Shown here piece after piece: positions 23,689 to 25,633 of a stretch of 25,633 nucleotides of DNA. Made by a program: the position numbers and the translations under genes. This DNA is from JAKVAV01 sp047632755. GTDB taxonomy: Bacteria > Bacteroidota > Bacteroidia > Flavobacteriales_D > Cryomorphaceae. The notes beneath the pieces were generated by a model. The model was not told the DNA's origin, searched no databases, and was given only the letters and a program-made list of their open reading frames with translations. The stretch lies in the NCBI GenBank assembly GCA_047632755.1, contig JBLIDT010000034.1, forward strand, positions 1-25,633, given 5' to 3'. Within the stretch, counting starts at the first letter, position 1. Each line of letters opens with the position of its first letter.

Positions 23689-23717
23689 TCTTATGCGATC
23701 TTTTTAATTTCGAGGCG

Positions 23718-23725
23718 CAAAGATA
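23718..23725 (-). promoter_or_regulatory. Candidate -7 box of ahcY
   Basis: On the minus strand TATCTTTG followed by C, 29 nt upstream of the ahcY ATG, which implies a leader of roughly 20 nt. No -33 TTTG is seen at the standard spacing. Confidence 0.6.
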
Positions 23726-23778
23726 CGAAGAACCTTCAAAGTGTGCATATCGACACGTTAATATTAGATATTTGCACC

Positions 23779-24387
23779 ATGCCCCTCTCCTACTATAGAT
23801 CACATTTAAATTGCGAAGTCACTCTTTGGGAAATCACTGAAGAATCGTCTTTCTTTAGGGAAAGATTAATCCAAGAAGGTTTCCCGACAGAACTAGGCGA
23901 CGCTATAGCCCGTCCCGAAAAGGCTCTTCAATGGTATGCCTCGCGCTTTCTCCTCATCACTTCACACCCCGCGGCTATCGACTTTTACAAAGAGCGAAAA
24001 CCTCATCTTTTCAACGGACCAAAAATATCATTCTCGCATTCTGATAAAATAGTTGGAGTCATGCTTTCGCAAAAAAATGCGGGACTCGATGTGCAGGTAT
24101 TTAACGAGAAATTGAAACGCATCAAGGAAAAGTTCACCAACTCTCAGGAGTTGTCTCGCATAAAGGCTCCGACTGAATTGGCCGCACTTTCCCTTACCTG
24201 GTCTATCAAAGAAGCCGTATTTAAATATTACGGAACAGGAGTGCCTTTCAAGTCAATAATTATTGAAAACCATAACCCCATTACCAATACCGTAAGAGTA
24301 AGCTTGCAACGGCAAGGAAAAACGATAATCCACAAACTTTTCGGAGATTTTCTCGACGATCTGAGTTTGGCGTATGTGCTTGAATAG
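23779..24387 (+). CDS. 4'-phosphopantetheinyl transferase superfamily protein
   Basis: A 202-residue enzyme expected to load the phosphopantetheine arm of CoA onto acyl or peptidyl carrier proteins. Start set at ATG 23779 (MPLSYYRSHLN); the frame upstream to 23665 overlaps ahcY and its promoter. Family motifs: SFSHSD (84-89), GLDVQ (102-106) and WSIKEAVFKYYG (141-152). Asp104 and Glu145 match metal-binding residues of Sfp-type enzymes, but the usual second acid of the GIDxE motif is Gln106. Size is close to Sfp-type rather than AcpS-type (about 125 residues). It is divergent from ahcY with about 90 nt between starts, and the GGGP synthase gene follows after 15 nt. The carrier protein target is not visible. 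Confidence 0.88.
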   Translation: MPLSYYRSHLNCEVTLWEITEESSFFRERLIQEGFPTELGDAIARPEKALQWYASRFLLITSHPAAIDFYKERKPHLFNGPKISFSHSDKIVGVMLSQKNAGLDVQVFNEKLKRIKEKFTNSQELSRIKAPTELAALSLTWSIKEAVFKYYGTGVPFKSIIIENHNPITNTVRVSLQRQGKTIIHKLFGDFLDDLSLAYVLE

Positions 24388-24388
24388 A

Positions 24389-24396
24389 TACATTTG
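24389..24396 (+). promoter_or_regulatory. Candidate internal -7 box before the GGGP synthase gene
   Basis: TACATTTG matches TAnnTTTG exactly and is identical to the ruvC box. It begins 2 nt after the transferase stop codon, and the ATG at 24403 is only 6 nt past its end. If used, it would give a leaderless or near-leaderless transcript; otherwise the gene is read from upstream. No -33 element was identified. Confidence 0.4.
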
Positions 24397-24402
24397 AACG
24401 AA

Positions 24403-25149
24403 ATGGTTAAAATTCTCGATTCCATAATTCAAGCGAAAGCCGAAGGCAAGAAATTACTGGCTCTTCTGATCGACCCTGACTCTATTCAAAATGAGGATCA
24501 GGTGATGGATGTCGTGAACAAAGCTGAAAGCACATCTATTGACTATATTCTATTCGGCGGAAGCCTTATTACGAAAACCGAGGAATTCGACTCGCTAAAG
24601 ATGATCAAGGAGATCACAAAAATTCCGGTAGTCTTATTCCCGTCAAGTCCAGCTCAAATCCGCACAGAAGCCGATGCCATTCTTTTTTTAAGTCTCCTTA
24701 GCGGCAGAAACCCTGAGTACCTCATTGGTCATCACGTTGCCGCGGCACCGATATTGAAAAATTCAAACCTTGAAATTCTCCCTACGGGATACCTATTAAT
24801 AGGTTGTGGAAGACCTACCACCGCGGAATATGTGAGCGGGACTCAGCCCATCCCCTATCACAAACCCGATATTGCCGCAGCCACAGCCATGGCAGGCGAA
24901 ATGCTTGGCCTTAAGCTGATCTATCTCGATGGTGGAAGCGGAGCCGACAAAGCAGTGAGTGCTGAAATGATTGCGCAAGTAAGGAAGTCTACTGATTTGC
25001 CCCTAATAGTAGGTGGAGGAATCAGAAGCGGGAAGGCTGCTACCAAAGCCTTTGAGGCAGGAGCAGACATGATAGTTGTGGGCAACGCAGCAGAAGACAA
25101 CCCCGATTTAATTCAAGAATTGAGTCTAACAAAAGGCCAGCCAAAATGA
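24403..25149 (+). CDS. Geranylgeranylglyceryl/heptaprenylglyceryl phosphate synthase
   Basis: A 248-residue TIM-barrel prenyltransferase that joins sn-glycerol-1-phosphate to a long polyprenyl diphosphate, making the ether lipid precursor best known from archaea. Motifs: LLIDPDS (21-27) with Asp24 for Mg, FGGS (51-54), YLDGGSGA (174-181), VGGGIRSG (203-210) and VGNA (226-229); the last groups bind the phosphate of glycerol-1-phosphate. Length and sequence suit the group II enzymes found in Bacteroidota and archaea rather than short PcrB. I start at ATG 24403; a TTG at 24394 would add three residues and lies inside a promoter-like box. The end overlaps the next gene by 4 nt (ATGA). Chain length of the prenyl donor cannot be read by eye. 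Confidence 0.93.
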   Translation: MVKILDSIIQAKAEGKKLLALLIDPDSIQNEDQVMDVVNKAESTSIDYILFGGSLITKTEEFDSLKMIKEITKIPVVLFPSSPAQIRTEADAILFLSLLSGRNPEYLIGHHVAAAPILKNSNLEILPTGYLLIGCGRPTTAEYVSGTQPIPYHKPDIAAATAMAGEMLGLKLIYLDGGSGADKAVSAEMIAQVRKSTDLPLIVGGGIRSGKAATKAFEAGADMIVVGNAAEDNPDLIQELSLTKGQPK

Positions 25150-25633
25150 AAATAGTTGTCGTATCCAGCCCGAAAGATCATCCCAACGAAATCGTTGAGG
25201 TCATTAGAATGTTTGAGGCAGGATTGGAGCATTTTCACATCAGAAAACCAAGGTTTAGCAGAAAGGAATTGACGGATTATATCAAGTTGTTTCCTGAAAA
25301 ATACCGCAAGCGTCTGGTCATCCATAGCTACCACGGTCTTGCTTCCAGTTTAAAGTTGGGAGGAATTCACCTGAGCAGAAAACACCGCAAGCGAGGGAGA
25401 TTTTATCGATTTCAGCTTTTCTTAAAAATGAAACTTGATAAAAAACTTTTGGTAACTCGGACCTTTCATAAGCTCACCGATATCACGGACGAAAAGCGAA
25501 AATACTCGTACACATTTTTGAGCCCTGTCTTCGATAGTATCACCCATAGCACCCTTTCTGGAGGCTTCAGCAAAAGGGCCTTGCTCATAATGATTCCACA
25601 AGCCAAGCAGCCCGTATATGCCTTAGGAGGTGT
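25146..25633 (+). CDS. Thiamine phosphate synthase/TenI-like protein (3' end outside window)
   Basis: The first 162 residues of a TIM-barrel protein related to ThiE/TenI, continuing past the window end. Beta-strand landmarks of the family are visible: FHIRKP (30-35) for the HxRxK region, LVIHSYHGLA (57-66), LGGIHLS (71-77) for the usual GVHLG, SYTFLSPVFDS (121-131) for the GPxFxT loop, and PVYALGG (156-162). The stretch that in active ThiE reads GxSxH is VTRTFHKL, and the GQxD pair after GVHLG is replaced by basic residues (RKHRKRGRF). Catalytic competence is therefore uncertain. Its ATG overlaps the GGGP synthase stop (ATGA), so the two are translationally coupled. No TPP riboswitch is possible in that overlap and no other thi genes are visible. 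Confidence 0.72.
   Translation, partial: MKIVVVSSPKDHPNEIVEVIRMFEAGLEHFHIRKPRFSRKELTDYIKLFPEKYRKRLVIHSYHGLASSLKLGGIHLSRKHRKRGRFYRFQLFLKMKLDKKLLVTRTFHKLTDITDEKRKYSYTFLSPVFDSITHSTLSGGFSKRALLIMIPQAKQPVYALGG

Noticed and set aside
23665..23778. Phosphopantetheinyl transferase start at 23665
   Set aside because: It overlaps the ahcY start and promoter; ATG 23779 matches the family N-terminus.
23689..23778. SAH or SAM riboswitch between ahcY and the transferase gene
   Set aside because: The ahcY leader is only about 20-25 nt from the predicted start, too short for a riboswitch, and no recognisable pairing was found.

Overview
The window looks like chromosomal DNA from a Bacteroidota bacterium, most likely a flavobacterium-type member. 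The evidence is a type IX secretion (T9SS) C-terminal sorting domain, a PorV/PorQ-family protein, a TonB-dependent receptor with a carboxypeptidase-regulatory-like domain, Bacteroidota-restricted families (DUF2911, DUF3127, group II GGGP synthase), near absence of Shine-Dalgarno sequences, and repeated TAnnTTTG-type -7 promoter boxes. I see no prophage, insertion sequence, CRISPR array or rRNA. Most of it is a well-ordered core-genome segment.

Layout. Positions 1-4021 (minus) hold a protein quality-control operon read tig - clpP - clpX - DUF2911, the last gene cut by the window edge. At 4160-4241 (minus) lies tRNA-Leu(UAG) with its own promoter and a palindromic terminator. Positions 4348-7165 (plus) carry a flavin reductase-like flavoprotein, a DUF3127 protein with an SSB-like acidic tail, and a short-chain fatty acid transporter of the AtoE type. 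These converge, with overlapping stop codons, on a minus-strand envelope operon (10347 to 7162): flippase-like membrane protein - membrane GT2 glycosyltransferase - OppC-type ABC permease with a large extra domain. Divergent from it is ruvC (plus), which ends 1 nt from the greA - HIT pair (minus).

Positions 21189-11866 (minus) form a surface operon of three large genes: TonB-dependent receptor, a 1482-residue secreted protein with a T9SS sorting domain, and a PorV/PorQ-like outer-membrane barrel. The order suggests one functional unit at the outer membrane, with receptor, T9SS cargo and T9SS-type shuttle made together. Upstream is a divergent pair whose start codons overlap in one CATG: a small, very basic exported protein (minus) and a Rieske-fold-like lipoprotein that has lost its cluster histidines (plus). 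A strong bidirectional terminator (22323-22352) separates the latter from ahcY (minus). Divergent from ahcY, a plus-strand run encodes a phosphopantetheinyl transferase, a GGGP synthase and a thiamine-phosphate-synthase-like protein cut by the window end.

The most interesting items are the receptor/T9SS cargo/PorV-like triad, the CATG-overlapping divergent pair with its ligand-less Rieske-like lipoprotein, the DUF3127 protein ending like SSB, the archaeal-type lipid enzyme next to a motif-poor ThiE relative, and the isolated oversized OppC-type permease. All function calls rest on motif reading by eye; no database search was run.
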